34,709 bases of DNA from Thermoplasmatota archaeon (lineage in GTDB: Archaea; Thermoplasmatota; Penumbrarchaeia; Penumbrarchaeales; Penumbrarchaeaceae), in assembly GCA_016928095.1 (NCBI GenBank), contig JAFGLL010000065.1, positions 1 through 34,709 of the forward strand, written 5' to 3'. Of this stretch, positions 15,694 to 22,606 are shown one piece after another. The stretch's first letter is position 1. Each line of letters starts with the position of its first letter. A program made the position numbers and the translations under genes. The notes below the pieces were generated by a model. It ran no database searches. It was not told the origin of the DNA and worked only from the letters and a program-made list of their open reading frames with translations.

Positions 15694-16542
15694 CTACCGC
15701 CTCACGTTCTCAATGAAGTGGTCGAGGATCCTTCCGGGTATGTCCACACCTGTCGGCTCGATACTGTTCTTGAATTCCATGGTATGGTTCGCTTCGTTCA
15801 CGAGATACCCGTTCTCTGTCTCGAACAGGTCTATGGCTATTACACCGCCTCCAACCGCATTTGCAGTCTTGACACATATCTCGTTCAGTTCATCGGTCAC
15901 GGGACAGTTACTTGCCTTCCCTCCCCTGGCCGTGTTCGTTATCCAGTGGTGTGAATCACGGTATATTGCACAGATCGTTTCAGGGCCTATAACAAATGCC
16001 CTGATGTCCCGGCCGTGTTTCTCAATGTATTCCTGGATGTATATGACGGTATGCTGAAAGCCGCCCAGGACCTCCTTGTGCTCGAGTATCGCCTCGGCCG
16101 CTTCCCTGTCGTTGATCTTCGCCAGGAGGCGCCCCCACGAGCCGATTACCGGCTTGACAACTACCGGGAACCCCATCCTCTCCATCTCCTTGATCGCGTT
16201 CTCCGTATCGAAAGCTATGGAGGTTCTTGGGGAAGGGATGCCCTTACGAAAGAGTGTCTCCGTTGTCAGGGCCTTGTCCCCGCATCTACCTAGGACCTCG
16301 GAACTGTTGAGGGTGTATGTCCCTCTCTCCTCCATCATCCTGAGAACGTAGAACGACTGGAACTGGCTCATGCCCCTTTCCAGAAGTCCGTCCAGCTCGA
16401 AACCGTTCCCGCCAAGCTGGATGGCCAGGTCCTGGATCCTCAGCGGTTCCAGTTTCATCCCCTTCCTTTCCGCAGCGTCCAGCAGTAATTTCTCATCCCT
16501 TCTTATGAGGGTGTACCCCATGGCAAGGTTCAACCGGTCCAT
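15694..16542 (-). CDS. lysX: Alpha-aminoadipate-LysW ligase
   Basis: ATP-grasp ligase that attaches alpha-aminoadipate to the C-terminal glutamate of LysW, committing the substrate. 282 residues. Very strong family blocks: [16 protein letters not shown] (128-143), EVLGGFQH (155-162), [17 protein letters not shown] (165-181), [24 protein letters not shown] and the terminal [13 protein letters not shown] with Mg ligands. The conserved GGFQ segment is as I recall it from Thermus LysX. ATG 16542 directly follows AAGGAGG, and the gene begins 5 nt after the lysW stop. No separate ArgX is visible in the window. Confidence 0.97.
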   Translation of the reverse strand: MDRLNLAMGYTLIRRDEKLLLDAAERKGMKLEPLRIQDLAIQLGGNGFELDGLLERGMSQFQSFYVLRMMEERGTYTLNSSEVLGRCGDKALTTETLFRKGIPSPRTSIAFDTENAIKEMERMGFPVVVKPVIGSWGRLLAKINDREAAEAILEHKEVLGGFQHTVIYIQEYIEKHGRDIRAFVIGPETICAIYRDSHHWITNTARGGKASNCPVTDELNEICVKTANAVGGGVIAIDLFETENGYLVNEANHTMEFKNSIEPTGVDIPGRILDHFIENVRR

Positions 16543-16547
16543 CCTCC

Positions 16548-16712
16548 TTATTCGCCCCAGTCCTCTCTCTCGAGCGGGGCCATTTCGAGGGTGAACGGGT
16601 CCAGGGACCTTACCTCGAGATCACTTCCGCAATCGGGGCAGGGGAGGAGCTCGTTGAGCTCCACGTTCGTATAGCAAAGCACGCATCCGCACATCGGACA
16701 TTCGTTGTTCAT
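16548..16712 (-). CDS. lysW: Amino-group carrier protein LysW
   Basis: Small acidic zinc-ribbon protein whose C-terminal glutamate carries the lysine intermediates. 54 residues, the same length as Thermus LysW. Zinc ligands are C5-x2-C8 and C25-x2-C28 (CPMCG, CPDCG), and the protein ends in the defining EDWGE. Two extra cysteines (C10, C13) sit in the first knuckle. Start: ATG 16712 is 7 nt behind AGGAGG (16725-16720). An upstream in-frame ATG (16733) would place the ribosome binding site inside the coding sequence, so it is rejected. It is separated from homocitrate synthase by 56 nt, the longest gap in the operon; that gap is A/T-rich and may hold an internal promoter. Confidence 0.97.
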   Translation of the reverse strand: MNNECPMCGCVLCYTNVELNELLPCPDCGSDLEVRSLDPFTLEMAPLEREDWGE

Positions 16713-16768
16713 TTCATTTCCTCCTTTTTTCATGATTTTTTTATGAAATATTCGAGATCATCCGTATA

Positions 16769-17878
16769 TCACTGACCTTCCAGCGATCCCATGGCGCTTC
16801 CCAGAATCTCTTCTTCGGTGAAGTTCCCTTTCTCCCTGGATTTGATCCTTACCATTAGATCGGACATCTGGCATTCGTTCAGGGATATGCCTCCCCTTGT
16901 GAGCACATCACCGACAAGGTCCCTGCCCGACAGCTTGTCGAGCTCGAACCTTCTAGTCCTTCCCACCGTCTCGGCCGAGAAGATCTCATAGAACGATGGT
17001 TTTAGTAGCGCAGCTGATACATGGAGACCCGCGTTGTGCGCGAAAGCATTCTCTCCTACGATTGGAGCATTGGAAGCGACACGGAGGCCGGACAGCTCTT
17101 CCACCCTGTCGGAAAGAGCGGGGAGCATGTCCAGTTTCCACCCGTTGTCCACCCCGTAATGGACCTTCAAGGCCATCACGAGCTCCGCCAGGCTTGTAAT
17201 GCCGGCTCTTTCTCCAAGACCGTTGACGCAGACGTCCACGAGGATCGCACCGTTCTCGTAGGCCGCAAGCGAATTCGCAAGAGCCAGCCCGATATCGTTG
17301 TGGCAGTGGACGTTCACTTCCGCTCCCGTGCGGTCGATGAGGTTCCTTATCAAGGTCCCGATCCTGCCAGGTGTCGCAGCTCCGACCGTATCCGCGACGC
17401 TTATCCTGTCCGCACCAGCGTTGAGGGCCACCTTCGAGACCTTCACGACGCTCTCGAAATGCGACCGGATCGTGTCCTCCGGTGTATATCTTACCTTCAG
17501 ACCATGGTCCTTTGCGTATTGCACCGCATCCTCGACGATGCAGCAGACCTGGTCGAGGTCCTTCTTGAAATGCAGTTTCAATCTATCCTCCAGAACGCTT
17601 ATGAAGAGCCCTATCCACTCTACATCACAATCCAGTGCCATGTCGATGTCGCTCCTCATGGCGCGGCTGTGGGCCAGTATACTGGCGTTCAGACCTTCGT
17701 TGGCGATCGTCTTCACTGCACATCTGACATCCTTGGAGACGGCAGGGTGCCCGGCCTCGATGAAGTCAACACCGAAATCGTCCAGAAGGTGCGCGATCTC
17801 CAGCTTTTCCTTCAGTGTGAAGGTGACACCGGGTGTCTGCTCCCCCTCTCTGAGAGTGGAGTCCAGGATCTGTATCAT
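16769..17878 (-). CDS. hcs: Homocitrate synthase
   Basis: Condenses acetyl-CoA and 2-oxoglutarate, the first step of the aminoadipate route to lysine. 369 residues, DRE-TIM metallolyase. Motifs: DSTLREGEQTPG (6-17), DFIEAGHPAVSKD, RYTPEDTIRSH, SVADTVGAATPGRIG, VHCHNDIGLALANS, GLGERAGITSL and VGENAFAHNAGLH. STLREGEQ and the ADTVG block match the homocitrate synthase branch, unlike the LeuA-type gene at 4594-5775. The C-terminal half is short and has no LeuA-type regulatory domain. It starts at ATG 17878, 18 nt after the lysM stop. The downstream homoaconitase, homoisocitrate dehydrogenase and aminoadipate aminotransferase are not in this operon. Confidence 0.92.
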   Translation of the reverse strand: MIQILDSTLREGEQTPGVTFTLKEKLEIAHLLDDFGVDFIEAGHPAVSKDVRCAVKTIANEGLNASILAHSRAMRSDIDMALDCDVEWIGLFISVLEDRLKLHFKKDLDQVCCIVEDAVQYAKDHGLKVRYTPEDTIRSHFESVVKVSKVALNAGADRISVADTVGAATPGRIGTLIRNLIDRTGAEVNVHCHNDIGLALANSLAAYENGAILVDVCVNGLGERAGITSLAELVMALKVHYGVDNGWKLDMLPALSDRVEELSGLRVASNAPIVGENAFAHNAGLHVSAALLKPSFYEIFSAETVGRTRRFELDKLSGRDLVGDVLTRGGISLNECQMSDLMVRIKSREKGNFTEEEILGSAMGSLEGQ

Positions 17879-17896
17879 CCTCTTCTTCCCTTCCAG

Positions 17897-18316
17897 CTAG
17901 AGCTCTCCGAGGACCAGTTTGGTCCTTGTATTCGTGATAGGGCCGAGAGCCCTTATGGCCTCTATCGTATCGTTCAACATCGCCGTATCGTCAACGTCGA
18001 GGAATGCGATTATATCCGTGATTCCGGAGGCCTCGTAGACCTTCTCCACTCCGGGCAGGGACCTGATCCTCTGCGCGATAAGGGTGGTGTGGACGTTGAC
18101 CTCTATATTTATCTCGATTATCGCCTTCAAACCCCTTGAGGAGGTCTCTATGGTGAACTTCCTGATGGTTCCGTCCTCCCTCATCCTTCCGATCCGCTGG
18201 CGGACCATACCTTCGGAAACACCAAGCTCCCTCGCAATGAGAACGTTGGACCGCCTTGCGTCCTCCTTGAGGAGCTTCAGGATCTTTGCATCAAGGTCCT
18301 GTTTCACATTGTTCAT
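17897..18316 (-). CDS. lysM: Lrp/AsnC-family regulator, LysM-like
   Basis: 139 residues. N-terminal winged helix (about 8-55: LDAKILKLLKEDARRSNVLIARELGVSEGMVRQRIGRMREDG) followed by a C-terminal RAM-type ligand domain (about 65-135, with VHTTLIAQRIRSLPGVEKVYEASGITDIIAFL). It is the first gene of the lysine operon. In Sulfolobus the Lrp-like LysM binds the lysW promoter and responds to lysine, so the same role is inferred. The TATA box (18340-18347) is centred 27.5 nt before ATG 18316, predicting a leaderless mRNA. Three TTCGAA palindromes lie just upstream of it and are candidate operators. The family assignment is certain; the ligand is inferred. Confidence 0.93.
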   Translation of the reverse strand: MNNVKQDLDAKILKLLKEDARRSNVLIARELGVSEGMVRQRIGRMREDGTIRKFTIETSSRGLKAIIEINIEVNVHTTLIAQRIRSLPGVEKVYEASGITDIIAFLDVDDTAMLNDTIEAIRALGPITNTRTKLVLGEL

Positions 18317-18339
18317 GGGGATGTGTGAAGCACAAGTGA

Positions 18340-18347
18340 TATTTAAT
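18340..18347 (-). promoter_or_regulatory. TATA box of the lys operon
   Basis: Minus-strand ATTAAATA centred 27.5 nt from the A of lysM ATG 18316, predicting leaderless transcription of the eight-gene lys operon. Confidence 0.6.
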
Positions 18348-18357
18348 ATTACCGCTT

Positions 18358-18414
18358 TTCGAAGGAAATTTTCGGTATTCGAAAAATTTTAAGGAAATAT
18401 ATTTATAATTCGAA
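18358..18414. promoter_or_regulatory. Three phased TTCGAA palindromes, candidate LysM operators
   Basis: TTCGAA occurs at 18358-18363, 18378-18383 and 18409-18414, spaced 20 and 31 bp, close to two and three helical turns, in an AT-rich context. They lie immediately upstream of the lysM TATA box and flank a plus-strand TATA-like ATATATTTATAAT (18398-18409). An Lrp-type octamer contacting one DNA face would suit this layout. Confidence 0.5.
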
Positions 18415-18447
18415 GAAATACTTACATATCTCGGAGAAATCTTGGGG

Positions 18448-18546
18448 GTGACTATCGATCACAAATTGACCGGAACGCTCCATCGCCCGGGTGGGGATCC
18501 TTGCCGACACCCTATAATAATGAATTCGTCAATGACATGCCGGTGA
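18448..18546 (+). CDS. Weak small-ORF candidate, 32 codons
   Basis: GTG 18448 to TGA 18544-18546, ending 7 nt before the ATG of the J-domain gene. It would follow a TATA-like element near 18398-18409 with a leader of about 20 nt containing GGAGA. The peptide contains basic and Pro/Gly residues (HRPGGDPCRHP). No family is recognised; it may simply be the 5' leader of the next gene. Confidence 0.15.
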   Translation: MTIDHKLTGTLHRPGGDPCRHPIIMNSSMTCR

Positions 18547-18553
18547 TGATCAC

Positions 18554-19138
18554 ATGGACCTTGATCCCTACGAGGTCCTGGGGGTGAAGCAGGATGCCAC
18601 CCCCCAGGAGATCAGGAAGACCTACAAGCACCTGGCGATGAAGCTGCATCCCGACAAGGTCGGGGATAACCTGAAGGCACTGGACCAGATGAAGCTCGTG
18701 AACGAGGCCTATGCCATACTGAAGAACAAGGGGATCAGGGAGAGTTTCGATGAGGCGGAGGACTGGGGGAAGGAAGCCTCCATCGAGGACAGGGAGAAGG
18801 TCTGGGTGGAATATTCCAAACAGGTGGAGGAGTATTACGGACAGGTCAGGCATTACCTTGAAAAGAAACTTGGCGAGATGCAGGCCGAGCGGGATAAGCT
18901 TTCGAAGATCGAATTGGAGCTGAAGAAGAGGGAAGCGGAGCTTGCGGCAAGGGAGAAGGCCATCGACAAGCAGGTCGCCATGATCAACCAGTTCGGAAGC
19001 AGGGAAAAGGAGCTTCAAAGAAGGGAGCGGTCCCTTTCCAGCAAGAAGGAACAGCTGGATGAGCTGTTATCGCACATCATGAAGGCCTATAATGTTGCTG
19101 TCGATATTGAAAAGAGCCAAAAGGCGATAGATGGTTGA
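18554..19138 (+). CDS. J-domain protein with C-terminal coiled coil
   Basis: 194 residues. A J-domain (about 3-65) carries the HPD triad as H32-P33-D34, which stimulates Hsp70 (DnaK) ATPase. Family markers are DPYEVLGV, IRKTYKHLAMKLHPDK and MKLVNEAYAIL. From about residue 80 to 182 it is highly charged and helical with heptad-like Leu/Ile spacing (EKKLGEMQAERDKLSKIELELKK), predicted as coiled coil. It lacks the Gly/Phe region, the zinc-finger CxxCxGxG repeats and the C-terminal substrate domains of true DnaJ, so it is a specialised co-chaperone. It is divergent from lysM, and its 3' end is 16 nt from the convergent peptidase gene. Its client is unknown. A TATA box at 18512-18519 gives a leader of about 11 nt. 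Confidence 0.88.
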   Translation: MDLDPYEVLGVKQDATPQEIRKTYKHLAMKLHPDKVGDNLKALDQMKLVNEAYAILKNKGIRESFDEAEDWGKEASIEDREKVWVEYSKQVEEYYGQVRHYLEKKLGEMQAERDKLSKIELELKKREAELAAREKAIDKQVAMINQFGSREKELQRRERSLSSKKEQLDELLSHIMKAYNVAVDIEKSQKAIDG

Positions 19139-19154
19139 TAGTTCAAAGACCGCA

Positions 19155-20498
19155 TCATACCCAATGAACGGACTGCAGGAACTCGTCCCATCCGGTATCC
19201 TTTGCGAATTGTGTGTCCTCATATGCGGGATTGTATTCCGATGACCTGTAAGGTATGTATATCGACACGCCGTGTGCATCCGGGTGCCCCCCATCCTCGA
19301 GCGTGTTCCGGTAGAGCATTATCAGCTCCTCCACCGCATCCATGATCTCCTGCGCATGCGAGGACATCAACGTTCCGGCACTGACCTTTGATAGCTGGTA
19401 GGCAAGATCATAGACGTCATAGTTCGTGTAAACTGCCCCGTATCCTATCCAGTCCATCTGTTGGGAGAAGTATTCAGTATATAGTTCGGGTGCCTGGTAC
19501 TCCGGATGACCCAGGACGGTATTGACGAACAGTGCCTGGTTCACGGTCTGGCCTAAACCTGTCATCTTGCCCCTCAATTCGATGGAGAGGGCGTCCAAGG
19601 CTTCAACAAGAGGTCCGACATGGGACAGGTTGAATATTCCGAAAACGTCGGAGTATCCCTTCTTCGGGATGAACGGAGCAGCCCTCCATGGGCCGTAAGG
19701 CATGAAGGCATCCCCCATCACCAGCGCGAACTGCTCTGCGCTCATCTTCGGCGCCTTCGAGAGCTCTCCCCAGCAGGCATCATACTGCCAGTTGCCTGGC
19801 TCCCATACATCGTTCTCGGGTTCTGCTTCCGCCCCCCAGCCATATGTCGATCCGCCGATGAAATAATCGCAGGATCCCCGAAGCTCAAAGGCGAACTCCA
19901 CCATACCAACAAGGCACGCTTCGGTCGATAGTATGTCCACGTTCCCTCCGATATGCTCCCCGAAGGCTTCCATGGTGTCTCCAAGCTCCGGAAGGTCCAG
20001 GTGGTCGTTCGAAAGGACATCCCAACATATTCCCCTCCACCCACCACCATGGTCGGAGAGGTGAACATTGTATTTCCTTGCAGGGTAGTTATCAGCACCC
20101 CATTCAAGGAATTTCAGGAGCTGCTCGCCATCGCCCATGTTCAGTTCATTGTGGGACCATGAAGGGTCGATGTCAGTGAGGTTGAGCTCTATGGACCCTC
20201 CCTGTTCGAGCTCCAGGAGGCGTGTATCGCCTTCAAGCTCCTTGTCTATGACGATCACCACGTTCACAAGGTCGTTATCTTGGACCATCTCCAGGAAATG
20301 AAGGTTGCACAGCATCATGTTCCACTCCCCGAGGTCACCCTCGCCATCAAGCCACATGAGGGTGGTCCATTCGGCTTCGGTCCTGCCCTCAGGCTTTTCT
20401 TTGCCCTTTTCCCGATCCCTGGAAAATACAATTATGCCGGCAACCAACAGAATGATCACCACAATAATAGCAAAGGCGATCATATGCTGTCTCTTCAT
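19155..20498 (-). CDS. Clostripain-like (C11 family) cysteine peptidase, membrane-anchored
   Basis: 447 residues. An N-terminal hydrophobic segment (7-26, IAFAIIVVIILLVAGIIVF) acts as a signal anchor, followed by a charged linker. The caspase-fold peptidase carries the catalytic dyad H150 (NVHLSDHGGGW) and C195 (DILSTEACLVGMVE), both in the expected family contexts. The N-terminal strand TTLMWLDGEGDLGEWN (45-60) is also diagnostic. The active site should face outside the cell. The substrate is unknown; clostripain relatives cut after basic residues. The TATA box (20522-20528) is centred 27 nt before ATG 20498, supporting leaderless expression and this start. It lies 53 nt downstream of the permease gene on the same strand but has its own promoter. 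Confidence 0.88.
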   Translation of the reverse strand: MKRQHMIAFAIIVVIILLVAGIIVFSRDREKGKEKPEGRTEAEWTTLMWLDGEGDLGEWNMMLCNLHFLEMVQDNDLVNVVIVIDKELEGDTRLLELEQGGSIELNLTDIDPSWSHNELNMGDGEQLLKFLEWGADNYPARKYNVHLSDHGGGWRGICWDVLSNDHLDLPELGDTMEAFGEHIGGNVDILSTEACLVGMVEFAFELRGSCDYFIGGSTYGWGAEAEPENDVWEPGNWQYDACWGELSKAPKMSAEQFALVMGDAFMPYGPWRAAPFIPKKGYSDVFGIFNLSHVGPLVEALDALSIELRGKMTGLGQTVNQALFVNTVLGHPEYQAPELYTEYFSQQMDWIGYGAVYTNYDVYDLAYQLSKVSAGTLMSSHAQEIMDAVEELIMLYRNTLEDGGHPDAHGVSIYIPYRSSEYNPAYEDTQFAKDTGWDEFLQSVHWV

Positions 20499-20521
20499 GC
20501 CACCCCTATTCGACCGCGGTC

Positions 20522-20528
20522 TAATTAA
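20522..20528 (-). promoter_or_regulatory. TATA box for the peptidase gene
   Basis: Minus-strand TTAATTA centred 27 nt from the A of ATG 20498. Confidence 0.5.
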
Positions 20529-20551
20529 GATTGTTGTGGCGAAATGGTCTT

Positions 20552-21448
20552 CTATGAGTTCCTGGCAACAAGAAAGATGCCAAATAGAACGACCGGACCG
20601 CCTATCATCGCTCCTGTCCCGGGCATCTCAGCGAGCAGTAACATGGCAAGCAATGTCGATCCCACAGGTTCGCCGAGGAGCGATACGGAAACGAATGTCG
20701 GGGAAACGAATCTCAACGCCCAGTTATAAATGGTGTGTCCTGCAAGCATGGGTCCGACCGCCAGACCGATCAGTATGAGGTATTCGGTGGGGGAATCGGA
20801 AAGGAACCGAACTCCGCCAACAAGTATGGCTATCAGAAGGAAAAGAGCAGCCCAGAGATAAACGATGAAGGCGTATGACGGTAGCGATATGTCCTTCCTG
20901 AAGCGGGAACCTGCAAGAATGTAGATACCGGCCATCACGGCCCCTCCAAGTGCCAGAAGGTTCCCAGTAAGGGTCTCGAACGATATGGTGAGGTCACCTG
21001 CGATAAGGAGGAAGGAGCCCACCAGTGCTATGGTCATTCCAAGGACCGCTTTCATTTTCAATTTTTCCTTGAACAGGGATACCGATATCATTGCCACGAA
21101 CAACGGATGCGTTGTAACGAGGACCACGGAGCTCGAGACCTTCGTCATCTGGAACGACCAGATCCACATGGCGAAATGGAGCGCAAGGGCAAGGCCTACT
21201 AGACCTAGCTGGAAGAACCTCTTCCTTCCTATGGAGAACCTTTCAATACGGATGGTCCAGATGAAGAATGGGAGCAGTACCGTATCGGCTATCAGCAGCC
21301 TCCAAGCCGCGATCGAGAGCGGGTGGCTCCCCGAGAGTTTGATGAGGATGGCAGCGGTGGAAACGGCTGCCATAGCGACCACTATCCATATCTTTGAATT
21401 GGACCGATTGAAAAGCTTCCCCGGGGCCGCGCTTTCCTGTTCATCCAT
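20552..21448 (-). CDS. DMT-superfamily (EamA) permease
   Basis: 298 residues from ATG 21448, about ten membrane helices in two homologous EamA repeats (WIVVAMAAVSTAAILIKLSG..SIAAWRLLIADTVLLPF and GGAVMAGIYILAGSRFRKDI..AGHTIYNWALRFVSP). Such proteins export or import amino acids, nucleotides or drug-like metabolites across the membrane; the substrate is not predictable here. An upstream in-frame GTG at 21463 is rejected because TTATATAA (21472-21479) is centred 27.5 nt from ATG 21448, giving a leaderless transcript. The same palindromic box points the other way to the dus gene. Confidence 0.9.
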   Translation of the reverse strand: MDEQESAAPGKLFNRSNSKIWIVVAMAAVSTAAILIKLSGSHPLSIAAWRLLIADTVLLPFFIWTIRIERFSIGRKRFFQLGLVGLALALHFAMWIWSFQMTKVSSSVVLVTTHPLFVAMISVSLFKEKLKMKAVLGMTIALVGSFLLIAGDLTISFETLTGNLLALGGAVMAGIYILAGSRFRKDISLPSYAFIVYLWAALFLLIAILVGGVRFLSDSPTEYLILIGLAVGPMLAGHTIYNWALRFVSPTFVSVSLLGEPVGSTLLAMLLLAEMPGTGAMIGGPVVLFGIFLVARNS

Positions 21449-21471
21449 TGACGAAAGGAACACGGACGCGG

Positions 21472-21479
21472 TTATATAA
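21472..21479. promoter_or_regulatory. Palindromic TATA box shared by two divergent leaderless genes
   Basis: TTATATAA is self-complementary. Its centre (21475.5) is 26.5 nt from ATG 21502 (plus, dus) and 27.5 nt from ATG 21448 (minus, permease). Only 53 bp separate the two start codons, and no other TATA-like element lies between them. Confidence 0.65.
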
Positions 21480-21501
21480 TAAGTTCCTGAATATCCGGTA
21501 G

Positions 21502-22596
21502 ATGTCTTTTACCCATCCAAGTCCTGGACCCTGGACGATCAAGAGAGGTCAGACCACACTGACGGTGGACCACCCGATAATTGCAGGTCCCATGGCAGGA
21601 GGTCTTGACCCACCATACCGGATGATACTCCATCGGATCGGCTGTCCCCTATCATTCACCGAGATGATATCCGCAAGAGCGGTGTTCGAGGAAGCTGGCA
21701 GGACGAACAGGCTTTTCTCCTGGTTGCCTGACGAGGGAATGTCCTGCGCTCAGATCTTCGGTTCCGACCCAGGTTATCTTGCACATGCTGCCTCGGAGAT
21801 GGAGAGGTTCGGACATCATATGATCGATCTCAACGCTGGGTGCCCGAAGAGGAAGGTCTACCGCACAGGTGCCGGGAGCGCCCTTTTAAAGGACCCTGAG
21901 AACCTCTTGAAATGCGTCGGCTCCATACTTGACGCCGTCAAGGTGCCGGTGGGTATCAAGATGAGGATGGGGTTCCATCATCTGGAGGAACGGTCATTGA
22001 AAGCTCTCGTCTCGGACCTTCAGGGCATGGGAATATCCTATCTGGCAATGCATCCCAGGACCATGGTCCAGCAGTTTTCCGGGAAAGCTGACAGGGAGCT
22101 GATCGACAGGATGTCCTCATGGACCGATGTCCCTCTGATAGCATCCGGTGACGTCAGGTCCCCCGAAGATATCATGGATTATCTGGGAAGAGGCGCGAAG
22201 GCGGTGATGGTCGCCCGTGGTCTTCTCGGAGACCCTACGTGGATCAGGAGGGCGATGGCCGCGTTGACAGGAGGGTCATGGGAAGATAGGTACCCCAGGA
22301 CGAGGGTTCAACTCCATCATCACCTGTTCCTGTTGAAAGAGCATCTTGCCAGCTCCGTTGAGTGGTATGGTGAGGAGAGAGGGGTCATCGAGTTCAGGCC
22401 GCATTTCGGTTGGTATCTCAGGAATTTTTGTGGGAAACGGGAATTTCGCAACAGGCTGTACTCATTGACCGATGTGAAGGGGGTCATGAAGCTCATTGAT
22501 GAGATATCGCCGGTCTGGGCAGGGTCCCTGCATGATGACCAATCTTTAATAATCCAGTCGATGATAGGGGCACATCGGAAGGATCTTTCCGAATAG
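21502..22596 (+). CDS. dus: tRNA-dihydrouridine synthase
   Basis: FMN enzyme that reduces uridine to dihydrouridine in the tRNA D-loop. 364 residues. TIM-barrel start HPIIAGPMAGGLDPPYR (24-40), catalytic cysteine C114 in DLNAGCPKRKVYRTGAGSALL, GIKMRMGF for phosphate or RNA contact, HPRTMVQQFSGKAD, and FMN-phosphate motif ASGDVRSPEDIMDYLGRGAKAVMVARG. The C-terminal helical domain (about 260-345) fits the Dus tRNA-binding domain. ATG 21502 comes from the palindromic TATA box. The next gene begins 10 nt after its stop, behind a ribosome binding site that overlaps the stop, so the two form an operon. Its position specificity in tRNA cannot be told from sequence. Confidence 0.95.
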   Translation: MSFTHPSPGPWTIKRGQTTLTVDHPIIAGPMAGGLDPPYRMILHRIGCPLSFTEMISARAVFEEAGRTNRLFSWLPDEGMSCAQIFGSDPGYLAHAASEMERFGHHMIDLNAGCPKRKVYRTGAGSALLKDPENLLKCVGSILDAVKVPVGIKMRMGFHHLEERSLKALVSDLQGMGISYLAMHPRTMVQQFSGKADRELIDRMSSWTDVPLIASGDVRSPEDIMDYLGRGAKAVMVARGLLGDPTWIRRAMAALTGGSWEDRYPRTRVQLHHHLFLLKEHLASSVEWYGEERGVIEFRPHFGWYLRNFCGKREFRNRLYSLTDVKGVMKLIDEISPVWAGSLHDDQSLIIQSMIGAHRKDLSE

Positions 22597-22606
22597 AGGT
22601 GTTCCC

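Noticed and set aside
16713..16733. Seven extra N-terminal codons on LysW
   Set aside because: They would be encoded by the ribosome binding site itself (AAAGGAGG); ATG 16712 gives the standard 54-residue LysW.
17021..18139. 372-codon open frame on the plus strand
   Set aside because: Antisense to homocitrate synthase and lysM; no recognisable domain and no promoter or ribosome binding site.
21449..21463. GTG start for the DMT permease
   Set aside because: TATA spacing predicts that transcription starts at ATG 21448, downstream of the GTG.
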